Source of the DNA: JABDIP01 sp965227455
GTDB lineage: Bacteria; Pseudomonadota; Alphaproteobacteria; DSM-16000; Inquilinaceae
Assembly (NCBI GenBank): GCA_965227455.1
Contig: OZ245752.1
Location: forward strand, 1,302,001-1,366,000
Length of the DNA stretch: 64,000 nucleotides
Reading direction: 5' to 3'
The translations under genes were made by a program, and so were the position numbers. Shown in pieces: positions 42,739 to 52,287 of this stretch (the stretch's first letter is position 1; each line of letters begins with the position of its first letter). The notes under the pieces are model-generated. The model ran no database searches and had not been told where the DNA came from. It saw nothing but the letters and a program-made list of their open reading frames with translations.

Positions 42739-44382
42739 TCAGGTGCTGGCAGCTTCTCCGATGTTGTCGACGCCGCGCTCTTCCAGCACGGTCGTCAGCC
42801 AGTTCGGGTCCATCTCGGGCACCGACGACAGCAGCAGGTCGGTATAGGGATGGTGCGGCGGCGTGAACATCTGGTCCTTGGGGCCCTGCTCCACCACCCT
42901 GCCCTCCTTCATCACCACCACCTCGTCGGCGATGGACCGCACCGTCGCCAGGTCGTGGGTGATGAACATGTAGGCCAGGTTCAGCTCCTTCTGCAGCCTG
43001 TCCAGCAGCTTCAGGATGCCCTCGGCGACCAGCTGGTCGAGCGCGCTAGTGACCTCGTCGCAGATGATGAAGGTCGGGTTGGCCGCCAGCGCCCGGGCGA
43101 TGCCGATGCGCTGCTTCTGGCCGCCGGACAGCTCCGGCGGAAAGCGGCTGTAGAACTTCGACGGGTCGAGCTCGATCAGGTCGAGCAACTCGTCGACCCG
43201 GCTCTTCAGCGCGGTGCCCTTGAGACCGCCGTAGAACTCCGCAGGCCGGCCGATGATCTCGCTGATCCGCACCTTGGGATTCAGCGCCGTGTCCGCCATC
43301 TGGTAGATCATCTGCGCCTGGCGCAGCTGGTCCTTGGTGCGGTTCCGGTAGCTGGGCGGCAGTTCCTCGCCGTCGAACAGGATGCGGCCCTTGGTCGGAG
43401 GCAGCAGGCCGGTGATGCAGCGCGCCGTGGTCGACTTGCCCGACCCGGATTCGCCGACTACGGCGACCGTCATGCCGGGATAGACGTCGAAGGACACGTC
43501 CTCCAGCACCTTTACCGGCCCATAGGCCGCGTCGACATCCTCGACCGAGACCACCGGCACGGCCGCCGAAGGCCGCGCCTTCTGATCGCGCTTGAAGCTG
43601 CGCACCGCCCACAGGGTCTTGGTGTAGTCCTCCTGGGGCGATTCCAGCATCTTCTCGGTCACCGCCTCCTCGACCTCGTCGCCCTTCAGCAGCACCTTGA
43701 TCACGTCGGCCATCTGCGCAACCACCGCCAGATCGTGGGTGATGTAGATCGCCGCCGTGTCGAACTGGTCGACGATGTCGCGGATCGCCGCCAGCACCTC
43801 GATCTGGGTGGTGACGTCCAGTGCCGTGGTCGGCTCGTCGAAGATGATCAGATCGGGCCGGCAGGACATCGCCATGGCGGTCATGGCGCGCTGCAGCTGA
43901 CCGCCGGAGACCTGGTGCGGATAGCGGAAGCCGATCTCGCGCGGATTGGGCAGGCGCAGGCGCTCGTAGAGCTCCATGGCGTCTTCCTGGCTCTCCAACC
44001 GCTTCTTGATGCGGTAGTAGACCGGCGCCTCTGTGTGCTGGTCGATCAGCTTGTGGGCCGGGTTGAACGAGGCCGCCGCAGACTGCGCCACATAGGCAAT
44101 GCGCGAGCCGCGCAGGGCGCGCAGATCGCTCTCCGCCGTGGTGGTCAACTCCATGCCGTCGAACTCGACCGAACCGCCGGAGATGCGGCAGCCGTCACGG
44201 GCGAAGCCCATGGCGGCAAGCCCGATGGTCGACTTGCCGGCCCCGGATTCGCCGATCAGCCCCAGCACCTCGCCGCGATGCAAGGTGAGATCGACGCCAT
44301 GCACGATCTCCACCCATTTCTCATCCGCATAACCTTCGATGCGGAGATCCTCGATCTTCAAGAGGACGTCTTTTTTCGCCAC
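42739..44382 (-). CDS. Oligopeptide-type ABC importer, fused ATPase (DppD-DppF type)
   Basis: The 547-residue product carries two ABC ATPase domains in one chain. Walker A motifs are GESGAGKS at 44-51 and GESGSGKS at about 309-316, each with an LSGGQ-like signature, Walker B and a C-terminal oligopeptide-binding-type extension. In most systems DppD and DppF are separate; the fusion is common in alphaproteobacteria. It powers the permeases encoded upstream in the same operon (5 bp after the second permease). Substrate probably peptides, not defined by sequence. Confidence 0.95.
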   Translation of the reverse strand: MAKKDVLLKIEDLRIEGYADEKWVEIVHGVDLTLHRGEVLGLIGESGAGKSTIGLAAMGFARDGCRISGGSVEFDGMELTTTAESDLRALRGSRIAYVAQSAAASFNPAHKLIDQHTEAPVYYRIKKRLESQEDAMELYERLRLPNPREIGFRYPHQVSGGQLQRAMTAMAMSCRPDLIIFDEPTTALDVTTQIEVLAAIRDIVDQFDTAAIYITHDLAVVAQMADVIKVLLKGDEVEEAVTEKMLESPQEDYTKTLWAVRSFKRDQKARPSAAVPVVSVEDVDAAYGPVKVLEDVSFDVYPGMTVAVVGESGSGKSTTARCITGLLPPTKGRILFDGEELPPSYRNRTKDQLRQAQMIYQMADTALNPKVRISEIIGRPAEFYGGLKGTALKSRVDELLDLIELDPSKFYSRFPPELSGGQKQRIGIARALAANPTFIICDEVTSALDQLVAEGILKLLDRLQKELNLAYMFITHDLATVRSIADEVVVMKEGRVVEQGPKDQMFTPPHHPYTDLLLSSVPEMDPNWLTTVLEERGVDNIGEAAST

Positions 44383-44387
44383 GGCCT

Positions 44388-45449
44388 CTACTCCTTCAGT
44401 CCGGATGAGCGGTACAGCATCCAGTCGACGACAAAGTTCACCGCCACGGTCAGCAGAGCGATGGCCGCGGCCGGGATGAGCGGCGTGATCTCGCCGAACG
44501 AGATCAGCGTCGCGTTTTCACGCACCATGGAGCCCCAATCGGCGGTCGGCGGCTGGATGCCGAGGCCGAGGAAGGACAGGCCGGCCACCAGCAGGAACAC
44601 GAAACAGAATTCCAGACCGAACTCGGCGATCAGCGGCGCCGTCGAGTTGGGCAGGATCTCCTTGCGGATCAGGTACCAGGTCCCCTCCCCGCGCAGCCGC
44701 GCCGCCTCGATGTAATCCATCACCACGACGTTGCCGGCCACCGCCCGGGTCAGGCGGAACACCCGCGGCGAGTAGATCACCGCGATGATAATCACCAGGA
44801 TCGCCAGGTTGGTGCCGAAGATGCTGAGCAGCAGCAGGGCGAAGATCAGTGACGGCACGGACATGATCACATCGACCACCCGGCCCATGGCCTGATCGAA
44901 CCAGCCGCCCTTGGTGGCCGCGATCATGCCGAGGATCGCGCCCATCAGGAAGGCCAGTGTGGTGGCCAGCAGGGCCAGGCCGACCGTGTTACGGGCGCCG
45001 TAGACAATGCGGCTGAACATATCGCGGCCCAGCTGGTCGGCGCCCAGCAGCATGTTCTCATCCGCCGGCGCAAAGGCCGAGGTGATCACCTCGGCCTCGC
45101 CGTACGGCGTGATGACCGGCGCGAAGATGCCGGCGATGGCATAGACGCCGACCACAAACAGCCCGAAGCTGGCGGTCAGCGGCGCTGTGCGCATCGCCTT
45201 GGCGGCCTCGCGCGGCAGCACGATCACCAGGAATTCGCGGAATGCATATGCGGTCCCGGCGGACAGCGCGATCAGCCCGGCGGCTACGGTGACGGCCCAG
45301 AGCGCCGGCTCGCCGCCGATGATGCCCATGATGAAGGACGCCAGGGTCAGCGAGAACAGCAGCAGGAACGGCCCGCGCTTGCCATAGAAGGCCGCCAGGC
45401 ACGAGGCGCCGATCAGCAGCGCGTAATATCCGATCACAAAGAAGTTCAT
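44388..45449 (-). CDS. Oligopeptide-type ABC importer, permease (DppC-like)
   Basis: The 353-residue inner-membrane protein has six or more membrane segments and the DppC/OppC EAA-type loop (EAARLRGEGTWYLIRKEILPN near residues 248-268). An N-terminal helix pair (about residues 1-75) adds to the usual roughly 290-residue family length. DQLGRDMFSRIVYGARNT near 137-154 is the classic C-subunit motif. It is 10 bp after the DppB-like gene. Confidence 0.95.
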   Translation of the reverse strand: MNFFVIGYYALLIGASCLAAFYGKRGPFLLLFSLTLASFIMGIIGGEPALWAVTVAAGLIALSAGTAYAFREFLVIVLPREAAKAMRTAPLTASFGLFVVGVYAIAGIFAPVITPYGEAEVITSAFAPADENMLLGADQLGRDMFSRIVYGARNTVGLALLATTLAFLMGAILGMIAATKGGWFDQAMGRVVDVIMSVPSLIFALLLLSIFGTNLAILVIIIAVIYSPRVFRLTRAVAGNVVVMDYIEAARLRGEGTWYLIRKEILPNSTAPLIAEFGLEFCFVFLLVAGLSFLGLGIQPPTADWGSMVRENATLISFGEITPLIPAAAIALLTVAVNFVVDWMLYRSSGLKE

Positions 45450-45459
45450 ATGCCCGCCC

Positions 45460-46416
45460 TCACTTCGGATGCCGCAAGCGCGGGTTGGTCAGGATGGCGC
45501 CGACATCGGCAGCCAGGTTCAACAGGATGAAGGTGGCCGCGAAGATCAGGCAGCAGGCCTGGACGACCGGGAAGTCGCGCTTGGTCACGCTGTCGACCAG
45601 CAGCTGTCCGATCCCCGGATAGACGAACACGACTTCCACCAGCACCACGCCGGTGATCAGGTAGGCCAGGTTCAGCGCCACCACGTTGATGATCGGCGCC
45701 CAGGCATTGGGAAGGGCGTGCTTGACGATGACCTTCCAGGCCGGCGTGCCCTTCAGCCGCGCCATCTCGATATAGGGCGAGGCCAGCAGGTTGATGATCG
45801 CCGCCCTGGTCATGCGCATCATATGCGCCACCACCACCAGCACCATGGTCAGGGCCGGCAGGAAAGTCCGGTTCAGCAGATCCAGGAAGGTCATGCCCTC
45901 ACTGAGCCTGGCAATGGCCGGGAAGTAGCCGGTCTTGACCGCCAGGTAGAGGATCAGGATGTAGCCCAGGAAGAATTCCGGTGAGGAGATCGAGGTCAGG
46001 GTGACCACGTTGGCGACCCGGTCGAAGAGCGAGTTGCGCAGCAGGGCCACGATCACGCCGAGGATGATGGCGATTGGAACGGCGATCACCGCCGCATAGG
46101 CCGCCAGGAAAAGGGTGTTGGCGAAGCGCGGTGCGATGGTCTCGGCCACCGAGGCCTGGGTGATCAGCGATACTCCGAAATCGCCGACGACAGCCCCCCC
46201 GAGCCAGTCGAGATAGCGCACGATCGCCGGTCTGTTGAGGCCCATCTGCTCGCGCATGGCCGCGAGGTTCTCCTCGGTCGCCCCCTGACCGAGCACCGCC
46301 TGGGCGATATCGCCCGGCAGCAGCTCAACAGCCCCGAATATCAGTATCGAGATGACGAGCAGTGTGAGCAGTCCCAGCCCAAGCCGTTTGAGGACGATGC
46401 CCAAGACACTGTCCAT
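45460..46416 (-). CDS. Oligopeptide-type ABC importer, permease (DppB-like)
   Basis: The 318-residue product has the DppB pattern: an N-terminal helix, an LLPGDIAQAVLGQGATEEN loop near residues 32-50, RLKGTPAWKVIVKHALPNA near 221-239 (the EAA loop that contacts the ATPase), and six membrane segments. It pairs with the DppC-like permease in one operon. It lies 200 bp after the binding-protein gene. Confidence 0.95.
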   Translation of the reverse strand: MDSVLGIVLKRLGLGLLTLLVISILIFGAVELLPGDIAQAVLGQGATEENLAAMREQMGLNRPAIVRYLDWLGGAVVGDFGVSLITQASVAETIAPRFANTLFLAAYAAVIAVPIAIILGVIVALLRNSLFDRVANVVTLTSISSPEFFLGYILILYLAVKTGYFPAIARLSEGMTFLDLLNRTFLPALTMVLVVVAHMMRMTRAAIINLLASPYIEMARLKGTPAWKVIVKHALPNAWAPIINVVALNLAYLITGVVLVEVVFVYPGIGQLLVDSVTKRDFPVVQACCLIFAATFILLNLAADVGAILTNPRLRHPK

Positions 46417-46616
46417 GATACCCCCCGTTCAAACCTCTTCTTTTGATGTGCTGGTGTCCTGTGGCCACGCGGACGAGCGGCCTGCGGGCATCAGCGGCGG
46501 CGATAGGAATTCATCGAAGGGAGCCGACGGTCCGAGCGGCGGGCTCAGCGGACCTAAGTCCGAGAGCCCGCCCGTTCGGCGTTGTCAGGCCGAGACCGTC
46601 GGCGGCCCCGCCCGCC

Positions 46617-48245
46617 TTAGGACTCGAACCACCAGCGGCTGGCGCCCCTGGCGCCGTCGCACTGCCAGCTGGCGGAAAGCTGCCCGGTGTGACGCACGTT
46701 CTTGTTCCGCGCGTAGACGAAATTGGTGAACATCGGCAGGACGGTGCCGCCGTCGTCGCGGGCGATCTCCTGCATTTCCCGATACTGCGCGGCGCGCCGG
46801 GTCTGGTCCAGTTCGCCCTTGGCCTGTATCAGCAGCTCGTTGAAGCGGGCATTCTGCCACCGGGCCTCGTTCCAGGCCGCGTCGTCCTTGTAGGCGAGGC
46901 TGAACATCTGGTCCGGCGTCGGGCGCGCGCCCCACTGGACCATGCAGAACGCCTTCTTCAGCCAGATATTGGAGTAGTAGCCGTCGTTGGGCTCGCGCAC
47001 GACATTGATGTTGATGCCGGCGGCCTTGGCCTGCTCCGAATACAGCACGCAGAGGTCGACGGCCCCCGAATAGACGCTGTCGGCGGTGTGCAGGTCCACC
47101 GAAAGACTGCTGTGGCCGGCCTCACTAAGGTGGAACTTCGCCTTGTCGGGATCGTATTCGCGCTGCGGCAGATCGGCCCAGTAGGGCATGTTCGGCGAGA
47201 CATGCACATCGTTGGCCGGAATCGCCGTGCCGAAGGCGATCTTCTCGATGATCTCCTCGCGGTTGATGGCGTATTTCATGGCCAGACGCACATTGACGTC
47301 ATCGAACGGCGCCGTGTCGCAATGCATCGGCAGGGTGATGGCCGCACCGCTGGGGATGTTGTCGATCTCGATGTTCGGCGACCGCTGCAGCAGGCCGAGC
47401 GTCTTCAGGTCGAGCTGGGTGACGGAATCGACCTCGCCGGTGACCAGGGCGGTCTGGCGCGCGTTCGGGTCGTTCAAGACGGTGATCTCGACGTCGTCGA
47501 AATAGGCCCCTTCGAGGTGCCAGCCGTCATGGCGCACCAGTTCGGTGCCGACGCCGAACTCATGGTTGACGATCTTGTAAGGGCCGGTGCCGTCGCCGGA
47601 CTGCCAGTCGATCGACCCGTCCGAGTTCGCCGGGCACATCGCCATGTGATAATCGGTCATCAGCCACGGGAAGTCGGCGTTCGCGCCGGTCAGCTTCACC
47701 GTGAACGAGTGGTCGTCGTTCTTGACGATATCCGCGACATCATTCATCAGCGCCTTGGCGGCGGAAGTGCTGTCGTCGCCGCGATGGTGGTTCAGCGACG
47801 CGATGGCATCGTCGGCGGTCAAGGGCTTGCCGCTGTGGAAGCTGACGCCACGCCGCAGCTGGAAGGTCCACTCCGTCGCGTCGTCGGAGGGTGTCCAGGA
47901 CTCGGCCACATCACCGCCCAGCTCGTTGGTCGGCGTGATCAGGGTGAGATAGCTGCGATGGGTGTGCGCGAACTGGATCTGGGTGAAGCTTACATAGGTG
48001 CCCGGATCATGGGTATCCGACGTGTTGCCGTCATGGGTGCCGAGGCGGAAGGTGCCGCCGCGGTTGGGCGTCTGCGCCGCCACCTTGGTCGACCAAAGGC
48101 TCGTCGCGGCCGGCACCGCGAAGCCGGCGGCCACGGCGTAGCGCATGAATTCACGACGCGGCAGGCGGCCGCGTCGCGCCTCCGCTGCCATGCGTTCTAT
48201 GAGGTCTGCTTCAGCGTTGCTCGGTTTACCGTCGTAGTCCGACAT
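46617..48245 (-). CDS. Oligopeptide-type ABC importer, Tat-exported binding protein
   Basis: The 542-residue product is a family-5 extracellular solute-binding protein. A twin-arginine signal lies at residues 30-33 (RREF) before a hydrophobic stretch to Ala-Ala-Gln near 57, so it is exported folded by Tat. Family features are GRGVSFHSGKPLTADD-like (about 170) and the SIDWQSGDGTGPYKIV segment. The ATG at 48245 is chosen because it follows a GGGAGAAG site and begins the Tat-type N-terminus; an upstream extension adds 33 residues. It leads the ABC operon. Confidence 0.92.
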   Translation of the reverse strand: MSDYDGKPSNAEADLIERMAAEARRGRLPRREFMRYAVAAGFAVPAATSLWSTKVAAQTPNRGGTFRLGTHDGNTSDTHDPGTYVSFTQIQFAHTHRSYLTLITPTNELGGDVAESWTPSDDATEWTFQLRRGVSFHSGKPLTADDAIASLNHHRGDDSTSAAKALMNDVADIVKNDDHSFTVKLTGANADFPWLMTDYHMAMCPANSDGSIDWQSGDGTGPYKIVNHEFGVGTELVRHDGWHLEGAYFDDVEITVLNDPNARQTALVTGEVDSVTQLDLKTLGLLQRSPNIEIDNIPSGAAITLPMHCDTAPFDDVNVRLAMKYAINREEIIEKIAFGTAIPANDVHVSPNMPYWADLPQREYDPDKAKFHLSEAGHSSLSVDLHTADSVYSGAVDLCVLYSEQAKAAGININVVREPNDGYYSNIWLKKAFCMVQWGARPTPDQMFSLAYKDDAAWNEARWQNARFNELLIQAKGELDQTRRAAQYREMQEIARDDGGTVLPMFTNFVYARNKNVRHTGQLSASWQCDGARGASRWWFES

Positions 48246-48979
48246 CTGTTCTTCTCCCTGTTCATATCGTTCCGAATGCCCATTTCCGGGCACCGGCATT
48301 ACTGGGTTTCCCCGACACCCCCTCGATCCATGGCGCCGGGGCATTTGCGCGTGGCGTTGGCCCGATCGGTCATGACTGGTCGCAAGAGATTGTTGTTGAG
48401 GTCATCGCAAACACACTCGAGAACGCGCCGCCGATCGGAAATGCGGTAGGAGATCCTGAGGGGTCCATGCGGTTTTGCGGATTGCCGTTCCGATGGTCCC
48501 GGTGCCGGTCGCCGCGATCGACGCCGTCCGCAAGAATTCGCGGTATCTTCGCCTGCCGCATTCAAGACCGCAGGTCAGTCGCGGCGCAGCAACGAAGAGC
48601 CTTCCTCAAGTCTCGCCGGTTCGTCGATACCTCCCTGTTCAAAAAAGGTCCGTGCGCGAGAGGTCGAATCGAAATCGTCAATTAGTCATTCGCCGAAAAA
48701 TGACAATTCTGGCATTGATTGGCGAATTTTCTCCCTGACTCGACCATCATTTTTGATCTCTTATTGTCCTGCAAATCGTAGGACCGTGCTGGAGATTGTC
48801 AAACCAAAATCCCGGACACGCGGCGCCTCGGAACGGCCATCCGGCGCAGTGGCGCAGAACGCCAAGAGAGTGTCGCATACGGACAATGTCCTGCGACAAT
48901 TCGGCCCCCTCACACGCGGCAATTCCGATAGTGTCCGGTTTCGTCGCGTCGAGACCGCAACTGCCCGAGAGCCCAGCCG
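48246..48979. other. Long intergenic region between ABC operon and Nudix gene
   Basis: About 730 bp between divergent units with no convincing gene. From about 48680 it is AT-rich. A pair of inverted motifs, GTCATT (48685-48690) / AATGAC (48699-48704) and ATTCGCC (48688-48694) / GGCGAAT (48721-48727), could be operator-like sites. Open frames here lack ribosome-binding sites and recognisable content. Confidence 0.45.
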
Positions 48980-49582
48980 ATGCCGGACAACAACGATGTG
49001 GACATCCAGGACAGGGAGACCTGCTACCAGGGGTTTTTCCGCATGGACCGGCTGCGGCTGCGCCATGGCCGCTACGATGGCGGCTGGACGCCAATGCTGG
49101 TGCGTGAGGTCATGCTGCGCGGCCTGGCGGTGGCGGTGGTGCCGTATGATCCGGAGCGCGACGAGGTGGTCCTGATCGAGCAGTTCCGGGCTGGCGCCCT
49201 GGTCGCCGGAGAACCCGCCTGGATGGTCGAGATCGTGGCCGGCATGGCCCATGAGGGCGAGGACCCCGAGGCCGTGGCGCGCCGGGAAACGCTCGAGGAG
49301 ACCGGGCTTCAAATCGGCGCCCTGGAGCCGATCGCCCGCTTCATGCCCAGCCCCGGCGGCTCGTCGGAGGTGGTGCAGGTCTATGTCGGCCAGGTCGACG
49401 CGGAGGGCGCCGGCGGCTATCACGGCGTCGAGGATGAGGGTGAGGATATCCGCGTCTTCCGACTGCCGGCGGACGAGGCGTTCGGCATGCTCGACGACAG
49501 CCGGATCGACACCGCGATCACCCTGACCGGCCTCTACTGGCTGGCCCGCAACCGGGAAGCGCTGCGCGCCCGCTGGCGATGA
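48980..49582 (+). CDS. Nudix hydrolase, ADP-ribose pyrophosphatase type
   Basis: The 200-residue product has a complete Nudix box (GMAHEGEDPEAVARRETLEE, then TGL, about residues 93-115) and the NudF-type surroundings: VVPYDPERDEVVLIEQFRAG before it and SPGGSSEVVQVYVG after. NudF hydrolyses ADP-ribose to AMP and ribose-5-phosphate. It is monocistronic and precedes the cysK run by 90 bp. Confidence 0.92.
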   Translation: MPDNNDVDIQDRETCYQGFFRMDRLRLRHGRYDGGWTPMLVREVMLRGLAVAVVPYDPERDEVVLIEQFRAGALVAGEPAWMVEIVAGMAHEGEDPEAVARRETLEETGLQIGALEPIARFMPSPGGSSEVVQVYVGQVDAEGAGGYHGVEDEGEDIRVFRLPADEAFGMLDDSRIDTAITLTGLYWLARNREALRARWR

Positions 49583-49671
49583 TTGTATGCCGACGTTCGA
49601 TGCCTTGTGACCGGCCGGGCCGAGGCGGTAGGTTCGGGACAAGTCACGCGACGTAACGGGAGGATCGACTG

Positions 49672-50679
49672 TTGGCAGATATTCGGGATGGCCTGGTCGG
49701 GGCAATCGGCAACACGCCCTTGATCCGCCTAAGACGCGCATCGGAGGAGACCGGCTGCGAAATCCTCGGCAAGGCCGAATTCCTCAACCCCGGCAGCTCG
49801 GTCAAGGACCGGGCGGCGAAGTTCATCATCCTCGACGCGGAAGAGCGCGGCGTTCTGAAGCCGGGCGGTACCATCGTCGAGGGCACCGCCGGCAATACCG
49901 GCATCGGCCTCGCGCTTGTCGCAGCCGCCCGCGGCTACAAGACGGTCATCGTCATCCCCGAGACCCAGAGCCAGGAAAAGAAGGACATGCTGCGCCTGTG
50001 CGGCGCCGAGCTGCGCGAGGTGCCGGCCAAGCCGTTCCGCGACCCGGGCAACTACGTGCATGTGGCGACCCGGCTGGCCGCCGAGCTGAACGAGACCGAT
50101 CCCAACGGCGTGCTTTATGCCAACCAATGGGACAACACCGCCAACCGCCGGGCCCATATCGAAGGCACCGCGCCGGAGATCTGGGAGCAGACCGACGGCA
50201 AGGTGGACGGCTTCATCTGTGCGGTGGGCACCGGCGGCACCCTGACCGGCGTGGCGATGGGCCTGCGCGAGCGCAAGAAGGACATCGTCATCGGCCTCGC
50301 CGATCCGATGGGGGCGGCGCTCTACAGCTATTTCACTACCGGCGAGATGAAATCCTCCGGCAGCTCGATCACCGAAGGCATCGGCCAGGGCCGCATCACC
50401 GGCAATCTGGAAGGGCTGGAGGTGGACGAGCCGTTCCAGATTCCCGACGAGGAAGGGATCCCGGTCTGCTTCGACCTGCTGGAGCATGAAGGCCTGTGCC
50501 TGGGCAGTTCCAGCGGCATCAACGTCGCCGGCGCGATCCGGCTGGCCAAGAAGATGGGACCGGGCCACACCATCGTGACCATCCTCTGCGATTTCGGCAC
50601 TCGCTATCAGTCCAAGCTGTTCAACCCGGCCTTCCTGCGCGAGAAGGGTCTGCCGGTGCCGCATTGGCTGGAGGGCTGA
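49672..50679 (+). CDS. cysK: Cysteine synthase (O-acetylserine sulfhydrylase family)
   Basis: The 335-residue pyridoxal-phosphate enzyme has the PLP-lysine motif PGSSVKDRAAK (Lys45 at about residue 45), the phosphate loop EGTAGNTGIGLA near 69-80, and GTGGTLTGVA near 185-194. It makes cysteine from O-acetylserine and sulfide. The start is a TTG at 49672 with GGGAGG at 49658-49663. It is the first gene of a closely packed run with alaX, sseA, GNAT and an M24 gene (gaps 6, 23, 7 bp and an overlap). A role beyond biosynthesis cannot be told from sequence. Confidence 0.92.
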   Translation: MADIRDGLVGAIGNTPLIRLRRASEETGCEILGKAEFLNPGSSVKDRAAKFIILDAEERGVLKPGGTIVEGTAGNTGIGLALVAAARGYKTVIVIPETQSQEKKDMLRLCGAELREVPAKPFRDPGNYVHVATRLAAELNETDPNGVLYANQWDNTANRRAHIEGTAPEIWEQTDGKVDGFICAVGTGGTLTGVAMGLRERKKDIVIGLADPMGAALYSYFTTGEMKSSGSSITEGIGQGRITGNLEGLEVDEPFQIPDEEGIPVCFDLLEHEGLCLGSSSGINVAGAIRLAKKMGPGHTIVTILCDFGTRYQSKLFNPAFLREKGLPVPHWLEG

Positions 50680-50685
50680 TCGGCC

Positions 50686-51405
50686 ATGACCCTGCTGTTT
50701 CGCGATGACGCCTATCTGAAATCCTGCACCGCCACGGTGACCGCCGCGGCCGACGGGCAGATCTTCCTGGATCAGACCGTCTTCTATCCCATGGGCGGCG
50801 GCCAGCCCGGCGACACGGGCCGGCTGCGCTGGGACGGCGGCGAGATCCGCATCGTCGATGCCCGCAAGGGGGATGGTCCCGACGCGGTGGTGCACATCGC
50901 CGAGGAGGGCGTCGCCCTGCCCGCTCCCGGCACCGAGGTCGAGGCCGAGATCGACTGGGACCGGCGCCTCCGGCTGATGCGCATGCACACCGCCATGCAC
51001 CTGCTCTGCTCGATCGTCGAGGGCGACGTGACCGGCGGCCAGGTCGGCGCCGAGAAGAGCCGGCTCGACTTCAACGTGCCGACCGGCGCCCTGGACAAGG
51101 AGGCAATCGGCGCGGCCTTAAACGAACTGGTCGCCGCCGCCCTGCCGGTGCAGTCGCGCTGGATCTCCGATGAAGAGCTGGCCGGCCGGCCGGAGCTGGT
51201 CCGCACCATGTCGGTCAAGCCGCCCTCGGGCAGCGGCAAGGTGCGGCTGATGCAGATCGGCGACGAGAACGACCCGGCCGACCTGCAGCCCTGCGGCGGC
51301 ACCCATGTCGCCAACACCAGCGAGATCGGCGCGCTCAGGATCGGCAAGATCGAGAACAAGGGCCGCCAGAACCGCCGCGTGAACATCCTGCTGGACGAGG
51401 GCTGA
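50686..51405 (+). CDS. Alanyl-tRNA editing protein (AlaX)
   Basis: The 239-residue product is a free-standing alanyl-tRNA editing domain. The zinc site has His101 and His105 in RMHTAMHLL and Cys203/His207 in CGGTHVANTSEIG. AlaX hydrolyses Ser- or Gly-tRNA-Ala. The N-terminal part (YPMGGGQPGDTGRL near 34-47) matches the family. It lies 6 bp after cysK. Confidence 0.93.
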   Translation: MTLLFRDDAYLKSCTATVTAAADGQIFLDQTVFYPMGGGQPGDTGRLRWDGGEIRIVDARKGDGPDAVVHIAEEGVALPAPGTEVEAEIDWDRRLRLMRMHTAMHLLCSIVEGDVTGGQVGAEKSRLDFNVPTGALDKEAIGAALNELVAAALPVQSRWISDEELAGRPELVRTMSVKPPSGSGKVRLMQIGDENDPADLQPCGGTHVANTSEIGALRIGKIENKGRQNRRVNILLDEG

Positions 51406-51428
51406 CCGGACATGGCGGCGAAGCCTCA

Positions 51429-52280
51429 ATGACCGGTCCGCTGGTCGATACCGCCTGGCTGGCGGCCCATCTGGACGACCCGTCTGTGCGGGTGGTCGAT
51501 GCCACCTATTTCCTGCCCGATGCCGGCCGCGACGCGCGAGCCGAGTACAGGACGGCCCACATTCCGGGTGCCGCGTTCTTCGATATCGACGCCATCGCCG
51601 ACCCGGCCAATCCGCTGCCGCACATGCTGCCAAGCCCGGACCTCTTCGCCGAGAAGGTCGGCGCGCTGGGCATCGGCAACGACCATCTTGTCGTCAGCTA
51701 CGATACCCACGGCCTGTTCAGCGCCGCCCGGGCCTGGTGGATGTTCCGGGTCTTCGGCCATGACCGGGTGGCGGTGCTGGATGGCGGGCTGCCGCGATGG
51801 ACCGGCGACGGGCATCCGACCGACGACGCGACCGTTTCCCACCCTCCGGCCCGCTTCCAGCCCCGGTTCCGGCCGGATCTGGTGCGGTCCGCCGAGGAGG
51901 TGTTGGCCAATGTCTCCTCCGGGGCGATCCGTATCGTCGACGTCCGATCGCCCGGCCGATTCGAGGGCACCGAACCGGAGCCGCGGCCGGAGAGCCGCTC
52001 CGGCCATATCCCGGGAAGCGCCAATCTTCACTATGCCGCCCTGATCGACCGCGAGACCCGCAAGCTGCTGGACCCGACAGCGCTCGAGGCCCGGTTCCGG
52101 GACGCCGGCCTCGCCGGCGACGGCCCCTTCGTCGCCAGCTGCGGCAGCGGCGTCACCGCCTGCATCTTTGCGCTCGCCAAGCAGGTCACCGGCCATGACG
52201 CCGTGGCGGTCTATGACGGCTCCTGGACCGAATGGGGCGGCCGCGCCGACCTTCCGCTCGAGACCGGACCCAACCGCTAG
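51429..52280 (+). CDS. sseA: 3-mercaptopyruvate/thiosulfate sulfurtransferase
   Basis: The 283-residue product has two rhodanese domains. The second carries the active Cys238 in CGSGVTA, the loop that marks mercaptopyruvate sulfurtransferases as opposed to thiosulfate enzymes (CRKGVT). The first domain has WLAAHLDDPSVRVVDATYFLP and lacks the Cys. It transfers sulfur from 3-mercaptopyruvate to thiols. It sits in the cysK run, consistent with sulfur amino acid metabolism. Confidence 0.93.
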   Translation: MTGPLVDTAWLAAHLDDPSVRVVDATYFLPDAGRDARAEYRTAHIPGAAFFDIDAIADPANPLPHMLPSPDLFAEKVGALGIGNDHLVVSYDTHGLFSAARAWWMFRVFGHDRVAVLDGGLPRWTGDGHPTDDATVSHPPARFQPRFRPDLVRSAEEVLANVSSGAIRIVDVRSPGRFEGTEPEPRPESRSGHIPGSANLHYAALIDRETRKLLDPTALEARFRDAGLAGDGPFVASCGSGVTACIFALAKQVTGHDAVAVYDGSWTEWGGRADLPLETGPNR

Positions 52281-52287
52281 GGACGCC

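Noticed and set aside
42640..44715. 691-residue plus-strand open frame opposite the fused ABC ATPase
   Set aside because: Complement of a clear double ABC ATPase; composition is His/Asp/Arg-rich, typical of GC-rich antisense frames.
46443..48449. 668-residue plus-strand open frame opposite the Tat-exported binding protein
   Set aside because: Antisense to a clear solute-binding protein; no start site or domain.
48299..48738. Short open frames in the gap before the Nudix gene
   Set aside because: Overlapping on both strands, Arg/Pro-rich or unmatched, without ribosome-binding sites.
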